Shown here piece by piece: positions 14,031 through 26,706 of a DNA stretch of 64,000 nt. The first letter of the stretch is position 1. Every line of letters starts with the position of its first letter. The position numbers were made by a program, and so were the translations under genes. The notes beneath the pieces are model-generated. The model ran no database searches. It saw only the letters and a program-made list of their open reading frames with translations, and had not been told where the DNA came from. The DNA lies in NCBI RefSeq assembly GCF_041381155.1, contig NC_091134.1, forward strand, positions 64,100,902 through 64,164,901. Direction: 5' to 3'. The stretch is from Argopecten irradians (Eukaryota > Mollusca > Bivalvia > Pectinida > Pectinidae).

Positions 14031-17000
14031 TCCTTAAATTATAAGTTAGTAAGCAAATGCTTTAAGATCAGTTCAGCAATACATGTTAATGACATTTTAC
14101 TTTTTTCCAACATGATATATCCATTGTATCTAATCTAATACTTACCCTGATTAAATGGCCTTAATCACAGATTAATTGTTATGAGAATGACCTACATTCT
14201 TTAATTAAACATTAACTGTCAAACAATGGTCTAAATTCTTTAATCCATCAAATTACTTTAAATAAGTAGTGACCTTTTCCCCCAATGATAACCACTTCCG
14301 GTGTCGTACAAACCGATATATATCACCACCATACACGTTACGTGGTTCCGATGTCGTGCAACACGTACGTGCTGGACAATTTACAATTGTTAACATTTTA
14401 GATATGGCCTTTCTGGTCAGTTAATGGTATTGACCATCAATCGCGAATAATTCATTGCATAGAACACTCTAATTGGTTATGACGTTTGTTGGCAGAACAA
14501 ACGCCAATAATTTATCTGTTATATTTGTACTAGGTAATGGTATCGTTTCTATTTATGATGATAGATGTTGTTCATAAACACAAATATTACGCAAACAATT
14601 TAATGGTTTTGTTCATGCAGATTTCAGTCCTTGATCTAATAACTTTGTCCTTGACATTTAGAGTGTTTTGACGGGAACGCAAGGTTTGAATTAAAATTTA
14701 TCTAGGTTTAATTAAAATTTATTATTTCTGTTGGTACACAGCAAACAAATCTTAACCTAGATTACATTGCTACATTTCAATAGACACTAATTATATACTA
14801 AAGCAGTCTCTTTCTTATCATGTTGTTTGGTTCAAGCTGAGGTCAATGTCTAGACAAGTGCCAGTTTTTCCTGGTCAAGAAATCTTCTGTTTCTATGTAA
14901 ATTAGTATGCATACCAGATCCAATCAACAGGCTTGTCCTCTCTAACCTTCCTAAGGACCGCTATTCACTAGGGGCCAAACTATAAATAGTTGTAATTATA
15001 ATATGTGCAAGAACCAATGGTGGCACGTATAATGCATGACGTCAGACATACAGATGCAACTGGCCTAATTGTGTAGCGTCAGTTTGAAATTGTCAGGACA
15101 TAGGGTGCTCTTATTGTTCAATTCAGAGTTAAACAATTCCTGCAGGCTAACCCGCCACCATCCCCAGCTTAGCCTCAACTATTCCTCCTCGGAATTTCTT
15201 CAAGTTCAATTAGTATTCAGTGACCAAATGCTGCAATAGAAAGCAAGTTTCTTACTTATCGGCATGGGACTGTTTCTGTACACCAGATTCCTTCTGTTCA
15301 GTTATCCGGCATTAATCCCCATTCGGATTTTCATACATATATAAGATGTGCAAAAAAATTCTTTTGTTTCTTTAACTTCTTAGCATCTCATCACAGCTCA
15401 GAGGACCTACGGTCCCCACTTAGGCTCTGGTACCTTCGGTAGCCATTCAGTAGGGGACATCCGATTCCCACCATATACACTGGGACCTACGGTCTCCATA
15501 TAGGCTAGTGATTAGTATATGTTAGACATAGTTTGGTATGTTTCAAGAAACCTTAACTGCATCGCTTGAGTCTTGTTAAATATGTTGGGTAATTATATAA
15601 ATGTTGTCATTTGTAGTTTAGTTTGTGTAAGTATATGGTGTGAGTGGTGAAAGTGGTGTGTAAAGTGCAGGAACATACATATATATTATGTGTTAGAGTC
15701 CTATTTTGTTAGAGTAGCGATTAAACCCCTTTATGCTAAATTCAGTTTTTGTTGTGTATATATTAACACAATTTACAACTTTTTTTCTACAGACGATTTT
15801 TTGGGGGGTTAAAGATGCACACTTTAAAATTGTATTTCGATTCTTTAGCGTGTCGATACGAGGAATGTTGATCTCGAGGTGTAATTGCACGAATAGAATC
15901 TTACATATATATACATCTATGTGGCTAAACCCGACTCGACTGCAGACGGGTGACCACGCTAATGACATTGTTGATCTGTCCCGACGTCAAGTGGTCGGGA
16001 TACCTGACCACAAACATTAGAAATAGTATCACCAATACCGGTACTCCATACATATCGGGTGAGTTTCCTTAAGTACAAAGTTAGCGATTTTAATATTGTA
16101 GGTTAGAAGTAACAGTTTATAACAATGAAATTGATGAAAAAAAAATTAATAAAAAGATATAAAATGAAAGGGGTTTGAAAGAGAGAACATTTCGTCTCAA
16201 AGGAAAGTATATTTTTTACTGTTGCATCTATGTATCTAAACCATAGGTTTCCGTGTGCCTGCTATACTCACTTCAACTGTTCTAGGTACAGTAAGAAGAT
16301 CTTTCATTATATATGCTAATCTACTTGACATATCAAAGAAACACAACTTAACAATGGGTGACAATTTGATTACTACCCGTGTCCTATCCTGTCCTCGAAC
16401 TCACGATCTACGGCACCCAATCGTCTAGCCAGGAAAACTCCTGCCTAAACTTTTAAATAATACTTATATATTGACATCCTACGTGTGGGGTGTGGTTTGA
16501 CTAAAGCATTGCGTACTTTGACACAGAGTTATAAACGCCCAGAAAAACATTGTGGGCAGATACCAATATCCTACCTGTGTGGGCAAGAGGACCATAAAGA
16601 TGATTCATAGTTACACTTACTTTTACAGACCTTGGTGACATTACCAGTATACCGGTTGCTTGCTTTGCCTCGACCTAAATGAGTGATACCATATTTTAAT
16701 GCCATGCCCTGTATTATAATGGAGAACAAATCGCATCACTCATGTCCGTCGTCCCTCGTTCCAACTTATGCAAAGGTGGTGACATTTTGAAGACATTTTT
16801 AGTTTTACAATTTTTAAATACAATTTTTAAATAATCACGATTTCTTTATAGTGATGTTAATTCCCATGTGAGATAAAACATTGTAGGCGTTATAAAAGAC
16901 AACACAAATAGCATGAACACGCATTTACACTGTAATGTAGTTTAAATGTAATAAATTCTAATTACAAGACCGCCGTCGACATTCCCCTACGTCAAGATTG

Positions 17001-17927
17001 TTTAAGGTAGGGATATATCGCTAATGGTTGACATATCTCGAGGGCATAAAATCGATCAGGTTGAAATAAAACCCTACAAGGAGAACACCGCTTTGATATA
17101 CATATTGAGATGTACTTTAACAATAAATCTAAAATTCTCTTCAATTCCGGCAGATGCCTCTGCTCACGCTATTGGTTGTCATGGAAAATCCGAAGCTTCC
17201 GTGTCACGTAAACCGATGTGGAATCCTGGAAAGTCGTTAAATCTGATTTAATTTCAAACTGATGAACAATGGAATAATTAATATTGATTGATTAGGTTTC
17301 ACATTGTGTAAAAGGTCAAGGAGAAGAGAAATTAAATCAATCTGAGGGACTTTTTTCTGTTTCTTTTTATTGCGTCTAATTTATGTTTAAACTGCTAAAA
17401 AATACAATTCATACTGTTAGACCACTAAATATACATTCAACATTTTTTATTAAAGATGTTCCGAACGCAGAACATGTCGCTAAAGATATGTTGTTAAAAT
17501 AAAAAAAATGTGGATATTAAGCGGAAAAAAAATCAAAAAACATCGAGTGCACTTTAACTAACCACAATTTTGAGGTTAAGCAACATACTTTTGAACTTGT
17601 GTAGATCGAATCATCTGTCTCTTAAATGAGCTTTTTTTGTGTCGTTTATTGATACGCTGTCTACTATTTGTGGTAACACAATACCATAACACCAATATGT
17701 TTTTAACAGAAGTGGTGATTTCTCGCGCATCCGAGTATCGTTATTTATGTCCTGGTATCGCCTTCTAATGAATTACGTAATAATAAAACTGTTACTATAT
17801 ATGGAATGACTTGTACCAAAATCCGCTTACAATACAAGGCTTTAGTTCCGAGAATTAAAGCAGTAATCCTTGTTTTTTGTGCGTGTTCGTGTTTGTTTAC
17901 CATTGGCACGCTGTTCCATCGTAATAC

Positions 17928-17930
<3 letters not shown>

Positions 17931-17968
<38 letters not shown>
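17931..17968 (+). repeat. poly-T tract followed by a G run
   Basis: About 38 consecutive T followed by GGGGGGAGGG. It creates a poly-Phe stretch in a spurious open frame. It could be the reverse-complement tail of a retroposon, but no adjacent body was recognised. Confidence 0.8.
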
Positions 17969-17969
<1 letters not shown>

Positions 17970-19500
17970 GGGGGAGGGTGTAAAAGGAATAGCGCTTACA
18001 ATGACAGGTAAATTAAAGTTACTTTATGTTTTGCTAGGTCTCCTAACTACATCTTTTGTGATATTGAAATATGTGAGCGCCCTTGTGGTTTTGCTATCGC
18101 TTACACAATGTAGTCCTATTTATAATTTGCGGGTTTGACTACACGTCTATTGAAAAGTGTTTAAAAAGGAGAGATTTAAATTCCTGTTTAAGTATAATCT
18201 ATATTTGGAATTTCCCATATTTTTATTGAAATATTTGTACTTAATTCGACAAAATGACAAAGTTTTAAAATAATAATACATTAAAAAGACATTGTAAAAA
18301 GAGGAAAAAATGGACAAAAACATGTAACAGAATGGAAAATTAATTGTCGGAAAGGCAGATTGATTCTGGCATTTGATGACAAGCCAAGACACAAATGACA
18401 TTTCCCTAGTATAAATCTGACAAATATATCCTCAATATCGGCCGCAATTCTTAAGCAAACACAAATATCAATCCAATAGTCTGCTATTTAGAGACGCGAC
18501 CGACTTTGAAGTGACAGCTAATGAAAACAGCTTCCTTGAGTATGGCCATGTCTAAAAGCGATGTATTGATTTGAGAGGCTATGAAATGCTACTGAAGTAT
18601 TCTATCCCGTATGTAGTAGGTGTAAGTATCTGTTTTAATAATCTAACCATCGCTTCCGGATTTGACATTTTCTATAATTGACTTGATATGCGAAACTGGG
18701 TAGATGTATAATTGCTTTAATTAGAAAATATCGTGAAGATCCATATGTGGCTTCGGCAACTGAATAATGTTCAAGAATGATATTGAAATCTCGTCCAGAA
18801 TCTTATCAGCAAAATGATGAATGTCTTAATGCCTCTAGATTTCTAAATTTCTTCTAGCTACAATTATTTCAATTATTTACAGATGTCGACATTGTGACAA
18901 AAATGTTTTGACTATGATTATGTTGATGGTAATTCTTATTATGATTCAGAAACTATGGCAGCTCATTCGATATAGTTTGTTTCTTTTGTCTACCTAACAG
19001 CAACAAGATTCTGACATCAAGATTTTTTTTTTTTTTTTTTTTTAAAAAATAACAAAATCAGAGTAATAGATGGCTGGTAATCTTCGTAATTCGCATTAGT
19101 TATCCACTGTACATCTCTTAACATCCCTCATCCTGCGAGGACTCGATATCTCACCGTTCGGTACAAGTGGTTATTGTTTTATCACCTTCCGTCCCTAATA
19201 CCGTCGTCAATCTTCACAGCTACTACAGCCATAAGATTCTGACGGACCCTGATTACATGGAGTCTGATATCGATGTCATTCCATCGTCTCCGCCGTTCTG
19301 TAGTAAAATGAAGTAATGCACATGTAAATCCATCAGCCGGCTTCCAAACGACGTTAGAATAAAATAACCCATCGATCATATAACTTCATAAAAGACTGAT
19401 AAAACCTGACGCCATAGAGATGCAATGTTTAATAAAAGTGGAGATGTTATGAGTGATTTATGATAAGGTATCGGGTTTTCTGTCCGTCATGTCGGTTTCA

Positions 19501-19775
19501 TTTTATCGTATCATATTTTGGTTAACCGTGATCTATTGTAAAATGAATTATGATTTAATTATGTCATTGTACATAGATGGTTTTGTAATAATGATGTGAT
19601 GTTATTTGATAACGGTATTATGATTCTTGAACATTTTGTATTTTATAGTATCATATTTTGGTTAAACGTATATATCGTAAAATGAATTATGATTTAATTA
19701 TTTTGGTCATTTTATGTAGTTTTGTAATAATGATGTAGTGTTATTTGACAATGGCATTATGATTCTTGTACATGA
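19501..19775. repeat. two-copy tandem duplication, period about 140 bp
   Basis: The segment starting near TCATATTTTGGTTAA at 19511 recurs at 19651. Both copies continue through AAAATGAATTATGATTTAAT and TTTTGTAATAATGATG to GATTCTTG, with scattered differences and one small length change. This is an old local duplication in noncoding DNA. Confidence 0.8.
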
Positions 19776-21883
19776 AGGTGGTGTTGTTTCTGTTCGAGGT
19801 GATATCGTTTAGCTATATTATACCATTTTATAGGCTCCTGTTTGGGGTGATGTCTTGTAACTTTATTCAGCTCAGGATAACAAAAATAGATTCATTTAAT
19901 ACTTTCCCTAGTTGGTTATACAGCGTCGCATTTATTTTTAGAACCTCCTACACCCAAGTTGTTTGTTACCTATAACAATAGCCTCCGCTCTCCGTGTAAT
20001 GACGCACCTTGTGTGATGAATTATTGATAAGTATGGATCTTCGACTTTGTACGTAACTATTCGATAATGCTAAAATTAAAAGTTTTAGATAAACTGAATG
20101 GTATTTATATTCCATCAAGATGACTTAATTTGTTATTCAACGAGTTAGAGACATTAATGAAATATTTAAAAAGTTTCATTAAAAATGTTAAACAACAATA
20201 CTAAATTTATGTTATGAAGGTCTCTTACTAATATAAAATTATTACATACACGTAAATGGCGTTCTAAAGACTGCAGTGTTAACGCTGGTTGTCGTCAGGA
20301 AATAGGCATAATGTACATTATTTTGATAATGATCCATTTATATAGCGCTTTGTTCACGATATTTGTCTGAAGGTATAACATATCGTGTTGGCGTAGTATT
20401 ACAGATACATTACTGTTTTAACGACTTGCTTCCTATTATTACTTGAAGACATTACCATAAAACCGTACCAAGCAGAAATTCCTTGTTATAGCTATTCATT
20501 GATTGTGTGCAAAACCGATCAGTGTATAAACAGATGTATTAATGTAACTTTTATGTATACGGTGATACTAATATATTGATATATTAAAAAAATATATTTA
20601 AGAAGTAACATTCAATACACAATTCCAAACATTCCGCATTCTGTATCTGATTTAAAAAGCAACTGTCATCATTACTAATTTCACCGTTGATTAAGTAACA
20701 GATATATCAGCTGATATCTTTTACTGTTAACGTTAATGGTTCTGCTTTCATTATATGTTTGCTCATGCATGACACCTTCTACGTCAAAACCCAAAATATT
20801 CAGTCTTTCATCAAACTTTTACAGGAATTTCGATTTTGTGTCATTACAAACAATGTTTATTTAGAAGTCACCTTCTAGGAATCATGTGATGGAAGTGTGG
20901 GTGGGCACGTGCAATCACAGACAATCAGAATCCACTGTACCGGAAGTTCCTGTAACGATACCCCGCAGAAATACAATGTTGCAGATGGCATTCAGTAGTA
21001 CAATTAATCGGATAAGGCATGAATCAGTTGAAATAATTATTTAAAACAAATCACCATATCTTTTGGTTCATGCGGATACCGTTGAGAGTTGTTTCAGCCT
21101 TGATTGAAGACAGCAGCATCATTTTGAAGAATGGCATATAAAAGCTAGCAACAAAGTGGAATTTAGAATAAATTGGTATGGACATGGGTTCACGTCTAAA
21201 CTTTTCAATCAATTAATGAATTACAAAAATGTGGTTTTGAAAGTAAAATTCATTTGCTTCGATTCTCTAATGCAATTAAAAACCTGAAGCTTAACGTCTA
21301 ACACAGCCTGCTAGCGAGAGTTAGTCATCTCAGTCCTCCCACTAGGTTAGTGGTAACTTTCTTCCTAGACGAGACGAACGTTCAAATTAGAGTCAAAGTG
21401 ACTCGAAAGAGTCGCCTTTTACTATCATATAATTGGGATAATATGTTTCTTTTGCACCGTACTTAAAAAAAGGCAAGCTGATTTGTTTTTTCTTGGATTG
21501 CACACATCGGTATATGAATATTCAGCGTTTTATTTGACTTGTCAGACTTGACGTAGACGTTCAATTAGCAATATTGAAAAGATCAACTGTTCATTAAGTT
21601 ATTCTTTGAAATTCTTCAGTACCATATTCGTGGTTGATGCGTATGACATTACAACTACGTGTTCATATAACCAGTGTGGCTTATACATTGTAATCCTTAC
21701 CAGGATATTATAAACTGATTCACTGTCCCCAATACTAGGATGTTAATTACAAACATTGAACTCAAGAAAGGTGATTTAAGATATTTATTAATTCTAAGAG
21801 CCTTGTACATGTATTTATCAATGTCTATCCAATTTTACCAAGTTTGTTCATTGAGTAATGAATGCATTACCTGTTTGTTACAG

Positions 21884-22000
21884 TGTCTCCAAAAGCAACT
21901 GTCAGGTTTGTGGACAGCATGCGCGTGGCGGTACTACTTTCTCTCGTCGGATTGGCACTGAGTGCACCGGTGCTAGAAGAAAACGAAGAGAAAACAATCG
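21884..22000 (+). CDS. exon 1 (coding from 21919) of the GNQQN precursor
   Basis: A good acceptor (TGTTTGTTACAG) ends at 21883, so at least one noncoding exon lies upstream. The ATG at 21919 is the start because a classical signal peptide follows at once (MRVAVLLSLVGLALSA) and nothing upstream gives one. The exon ends after one base of codon 28 at the donor GTACGT. Confidence 0.85.
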
Positions 22001-25000
22001 GTACGTCACTATTACTCTTAGTCCACCTCTGTAAAATGTTGTCAGTAAATAGCAGGGCGCTCTTCGTTATATTTCGAAATTGATACTAATAATGGCAAAA
22101 TATATCAGTTGATGCATATTTTTGTATTGAACTATAGTTATTACAACATATTCAATACATCACATCAGATTGATTTTATTTAATATAGAATTTATGAATC
22201 TTCAGCTCAAGAAAATATTGCTAAGGTGTTTTGTAAGTTTTGATAGGATCAGCATAACATGGACATTTGAAAATATGAAAAGTATACTATGCTATCTAAA
22301 TCTCTGCTATAATGTACCAATTAAAAAAATTAACGCATAACATCAACGCCGATATTCCAACAGCAAATCTTTTGCGACAGTTTGACTTATAATGCCTTTT
22401 GATTACCTTTAGGTTGAAGATGAAAAAAATAAATTAGTTAGTCAAATAAAAGATTGTACGGAGGCCACTGAAATGTTACAAAGGACGACAGTAATAACAG
22501 CTGCGGAAAAGCAACATTCCCTGATCCTATAACGTTACTCGTCTTAGTACAATAGGCCAATACAGGGCACTATTTCATACTGGAGAAGAAATAAAAGAAC
22601 TATCGAAAAAAATATACCTTATGTACATTTATATATTTCCACTATAGATTGAGGAAATTTTGCAAGTATATGATGTTTCTTAATTTTGTTTCAGTAAAAC
22701 GATCCGAAGAGCAAATTGGCTTCGGTAACCAACAGAATGGACCTGAAGTTCAAAAGAAAAGAGACCCGTCTATACTTGAGGATAAACTCGGATCCGTTGT
22801 AGCAGAAAGTCCAGAAGCTATTGTCCCAGAGGCCCAGGACGAGAACCAAGAGCAGGTGTCGTCTGATAATAACGAGGCCCGAGTAGAAGAAGAATTGAAT
22901 GCCATTATTAAGGAGGGGCAGATGGCACAGCAAGTGGCCGCGGAGGAAGCAGGAGAAACTGTCCCAAACGTTGAGCAAGAACAGGAAACGTCTAACGAGG
23001 AGGCTTCTGATTCCAACACTGAAAGCAGCGAGCAGGCTGAAAATAATGAGAATAAGCAAGAGGTTGTCGTGCCAGAAGAGACAGTACCTGTGATTGAAGA
23101 ACCAGAACAGAAGGGAGAAGAGGCCGTTTTGAATAACGAAGTCTCCCCAGAGGATAATGAGGCCATCAAGGAGCTGATGGAGGAAAACATGGTCAGCTCA
23201 GAACCCGACGACTCAGATACACCAGAACAATTTGAAAGTTCGGTAGACACACCAGAAGAAGACGCTTTACAGGAAAACAATAACGAACAGTCACTTCAAA
23301 TGTTAGGTAGGATATGTCTCATCTGTTACATATTCATGACAGTGAATATTACAGACACATACTTGGTTTTCGTGGATAGCCAATGGCTGTATTTGACATG
23401 TGTTAAAGGTTTGCTTTTGATCAATCATTTCTTAAGATATGTTTACATTATATAAAGACATATCCGTTTGATTCACCCATATGTTATGATGAGTGTAATT
23501 ATATATACAATTATCTCGTTGCTGGTTACTCATTTTACTTTTCATTTTCATTTACAGAAGAGAATCCCTTGGAAGCTTATCGCATGTTTAAGACCTACCA
23601 AAATGTCTTGTCCCACTACCCCACCTATTTCCCCGATGCTTACGGAGAATATTTGAACGGACGCAGACGCCGAGTCTCCAGTACTCTCTTATCACGTCTT
23701 CGCAGTCGGGAAATGAAGAGAAACCACCGAATAAAGCGTGAATTACCATATGGCGATAGTAGTTTATTTCCATATTTCTATCCAGAGCGAGAACAAGACG
23801 ATGAGGATGCTCTATACAGGGTAATCCCTGATCAGGAAATTCTTGACAACGATCCCTATGAATTATATCCAGAGGAAGCCTTGGAGGAAGAGTTAGCAGC
23901 AGAGGAGGGCTTACCATACGCCGAGGAGGACGAGGAGGAGTATGGCACACCTGTAATGTATGGTGGCAAAATGGGTTACTTCACGCCATCAAAACGCCAG
24001 GACATGCTTAGTTTCGTCCCGGGTAATAAGAGGGAAGCATTCTTCTATCCCTTCTCAAAGGAACCCGACACACACTACCAAGCGTTCGTGCCAGAGAAGC
24101 GCAGCTACCTGGAGAGTTACGGAGACCTGGTACGACTAGCGAGAGCGCTGGCATTAGAGCCGCAGGACAGAGAGCAATATCTACAGGTAAATTAGAACAA
24201 TGGCATGATATCTCAACTAAGACCAGTAACTTTTATGATGACATGTAAAATTAGAAAAATATATATTAATGTGTATTAATATTAATCACATATCGGTAAG
24301 ACTGTAATTTAAAAAAAATAATCGAAAAGACTTTGTGGAATTCCATTCTTAATGCACCATATCTATTAGATAATTTATAAACGTAAAAGGGAAAAAATGT
24401 ACAGTGGAATGTACAAAAAGACAATTGAAACATTTCCTAGACGTTAATATAATTGCTAGAAGCATGTAGTTAGTTTCCATTAGAATTGCATTTGAACTTG
24501 TATTTAGTGATTTTCGACAGACTTTTAATCACTCAATGTCAGCCAGTCCTCTATTGAATGACGTCCTTGGATTTTTCACTAGTCAGCAAGAAAACGAAAT
24601 AGGTGATTGAACGAGGCCAATAGACTAGCGTAAAGTGATATAAAACGGTTCTTTGTCTATGTTTCTGAGGGGATTAGCATGTCTGTATAGGATTAATGAC
24701 TCCCGACAGACACCGTGGAAGAATAATTAGAATTGGTGGTGGTGTAGGAGTTTTCGGTATGACGCCACTCAAACACCAAACCAAGGTTCATCTTCGATAA
24801 GCATTCAAATAAAACATTTAGGGTTTTATCTATTTTATTATTATCTTTTTTATTTGCCATTAGGTATATATAACTACAAAAAAGAACTTACATATGTGCA
24901 ATTAGTGCTATCATCAAAAGCTTAAAATCATGGGAAACGGTTTGTGGCAAAGAGAGCGTCACTTTTGAATAAAAGTCATATATGTTGATACTTTGTAAAT

Positions 25001-26618
25001 ATTATTTATGATTCAATATTGAATCACAGTACGAACGAGTACAGAAATATTCACTGAGGTGATTAATGGATGAACTTTGATTTTTAACGTATCATGGAGT
25101 TAATTCATTATTTAATAACGAGGGCAATGCTTTAGTTAGCTTAACGTGATACAGATTCTTCTAACATCTGTTACCTTTTAATCAATGATTTGCAATACAA
25201 ATTTGCTTTGTTAATGATCTACAAAAACTAATACAAAATCAGATCAGAAAGGTTAAGCTGAGCTAATTACCATTAAAACAGAAGTGATTATCACCCCGAT
25301 GCTATTTTGCGTTAGTCAGTGTGTAAATACATGGTAAAGCCTATCATCCTCTACCATTATGGCCTATCGGAGGCGACCGAACGACTCCTACATGCCCATA
25401 GGGCATAAATCATGGCCGTATAACTAGCCCTGTGTTCGGAAAACGGAAGTTCTTATATCTCGCGTGCGTGTGGACTATTTGTCGTAACGATGATAGTCAC
25501 GTAGAGCATACCAGGAGCTTCTGTATGAAGAAGACATTGAGTAGCACCGTTTCGATCAGTTTTGGTTCGTTAACTCTTGGACGCAATCCTCTGAAAAAAG
25601 GTATTAAATCTATATATAAATGGATCAGTTTGATCAAGGAAAGTGCCGATCATATTGACGTCATTCGGACTATTTTCCCTGCCGCCAGCATCACGCTTCA
25701 AGCTGTTATTCCATCCGATCGTTTGTTTTTTTTATTCATGTAAGTTTCTCCAATATCATAGTAGTGCATTTAACGCGCAATAAACCAATCAAAACCTCGT
25801 ATTAAGGTACATATTTATTACAGCTAAATTGAATACCCTTAAATAGGCCGGAATTGAAAGTATTTTGAACTTGTAATTCATGTAGTGAAATATATTTTAA
25901 AGATATAGCTATATATGACTACCATTTGATTTACCAATGAATTCCTTTCCGTCTCTGAAGATATAACAAGACATTGGCTTATTATATGCCACAACACGTA
26001 CTCCTGTGCCTCTTCTCGCGAACGACTCGGAATAATGAAGCGCTTCTTCTAGCTTGACAACCAAACACTGCGTGTTGTTGTAGACTTATGATTATGTCCA
26101 GTGCACATCCGATTCTATATAGAGGTCTGTGTGGACTCCATCCCTGATTCTGTTGCTATGTGAGTTAACCTCTCGATCTTCGATAGATTCAATAATACTG
26201 CGTCTACCTGATTATAATAAAAAAACCTGATGATTTTCCAGACTGAAAACCGACGTGTTTTTCTTTTATATTTCTTTTTATTATTATTTCGGAAGCAATA
26301 GATGTGTTATAGACAGCGTTGAGGCATTCTATGACACCAGTGGTGTGTTTGCTTGGTGAAATATGCTGATTTCAGGGTAAAAGAGACGGAATATTTTACG
26401 GCCAGAGGTGCTACAGCCCATGTTGACGTGTCTTTAGCATAGCGGACATCCGTCTTACAAAACATAAATCAATGTATGGTTCTATCTGTGGTGTTGGTTT
26501 ATCTGACATGTGACTGTTATTTAACTTTTTTATACATCAGTTTCCTTGAATCAATCACATGAAAATGTTTAGGCGATTTACACCATATTTTTTCTTCCAG
26601 GGTTATGAATGGGAGTAA
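21919..26618 (+). CDS. neuropeptide precursor of the GNQQN (GNXQN) type, granin-like
   Basis: Four exons join in phase (21919-22000, 22695-23306, 23558-24186, 26601-26618) to give 446 residues. Order: signal peptide (about 1-16); a short spacer ending in KR at 29-30; a peptide at 31-47 containing GFGNQQNGPEV, released by KKR at 48-50; a long Glu/Gln/Asn-rich acidic region (51-231); then a processed C-terminal half with basic sites RRRR 267-270, KR 285-286, KR 291-292, KR 377-378, KR 389-390 and KR 412-413. The GNQQN motif after a KR is the hallmark of a peptide family described from molluscs and annelids. I assign the family from that motif. The protein would enter the regulated secretory pathway and be cut by prohormone convertases. 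No Gly precedes a basic site, so amidation is not expected. The acidic spacer is granin-like in composition. The last exon is the least certain part. Confidence 0.8.
22695..23306 (+). CDS. exon 2 of the GNQQN precursor (acidic spacer)
   Basis: Acceptor TTTTGTTTCAG, donor GTAGGA. The two leading bases complete Val28, then 203 codons encode KR, the GNQQN peptide, KKR and the acidic region ending LQML. Charge is overwhelmingly negative (Glu runs, few basic residues), and no dibasic site lies between 51 and 231, so this part is probably released as one large fragment. Confidence 0.9.
23558..24186 (+). CDS. exon 3 of the GNQQN precursor (processed C-terminal half)
   Basis: Acceptor TTCATTTACAG, donor GTAAAT. 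The first two bases complete Glu232, then 209 codons follow. Basic cleavage sites define several products: 271-284 (after RRRR); 293-376, an acidic peptide with LFPYFYPE; 379-388 (QDMLSFVPGN); 391-411 (starting EAFFYPF, ending QAFVPE); and a C-terminal peptide from 414 starting SYLESYGDLVRLARALA. Aromatic-proline motifs recur (YFP, YFYP, FYPF, FVP), hinting at old internal duplication. Confidence 0.92.
24187..26600 (+). other. last intron of the precursor gene
   Basis: About 2.4 kb between the exon 3 donor and the proposed terminal acceptor. A 103-codon open frame at 25432-25743 has no recognisable features. No repeats of note were seen. Confidence 0.5.
26601..26618 (+). CDS. probable 18-nt terminal coding exon of the GNQQN precursor
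   Basis: Exon 3 ends on a codon boundary, and retention of its intron would stop after two residues. At 26581-26600 there is a strong tract (ATTTTTTCTTCCAG). The next codons read GYEWE and stop at 26616-26618, followed by a short 3'UTR and an AATAAA at 26701. The combination of acceptor, matching phase, nearby stop and poly(A) signal makes this the best terminal exon, but another acceptor cannot be excluded without transcript data. Confidence 0.55.
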   Translation, partial: GYEWE

Positions 26619-26700
26619 GGCCCACGCCTATGTCACGTGACCCGATTGGAGAGTTGGCGCCACGAGATGATGAATTACTGGATGTGTTGGTTTTGATGAA

Positions 26701-26706
26701 AATAAA
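26701..26706 (+). terminator. AATAAA poly(A) signal of the precursor gene
   Basis: Canonical hexamer 83 bases after the proposed stop codon. It supports a short 3'UTR ending near 26720-26740. Confidence 0.5.

Larger units (their letters stand above)
5706..21883. other. long AT-rich stretch without recognised genes
   Basis: No family-level coding match was seen on either strand. It may hold untranslated first exons of the precursor gene at 21919, because that gene's first coding exon is itself preceded by a splice acceptor. Noted within it: a near-perfect short inverted repeat at 13992-14030, the poly-T tracts at 17931-17968 and 19022-19043, and a tandem duplication at 19501-19775. Confidence 0.5.

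Noticed and set aside
17806..18138. 110-codon open frame with a poly-Phe run
   Set aside because: The run is a poly-T tract; the flanks have no coding character.
22691..23950. Minus-strand open frames of 120-176 codons
   Set aside because: They are antisense shadows of the acidic precursor exons; the Ser-rich composition is the complement of Glu-rich codons.
25432..25743. 103-codon open frame as an exon of the precursor gene
   Set aside because: No acceptor/donor pair in matching phase, and composition unlike the precursor's processed region.
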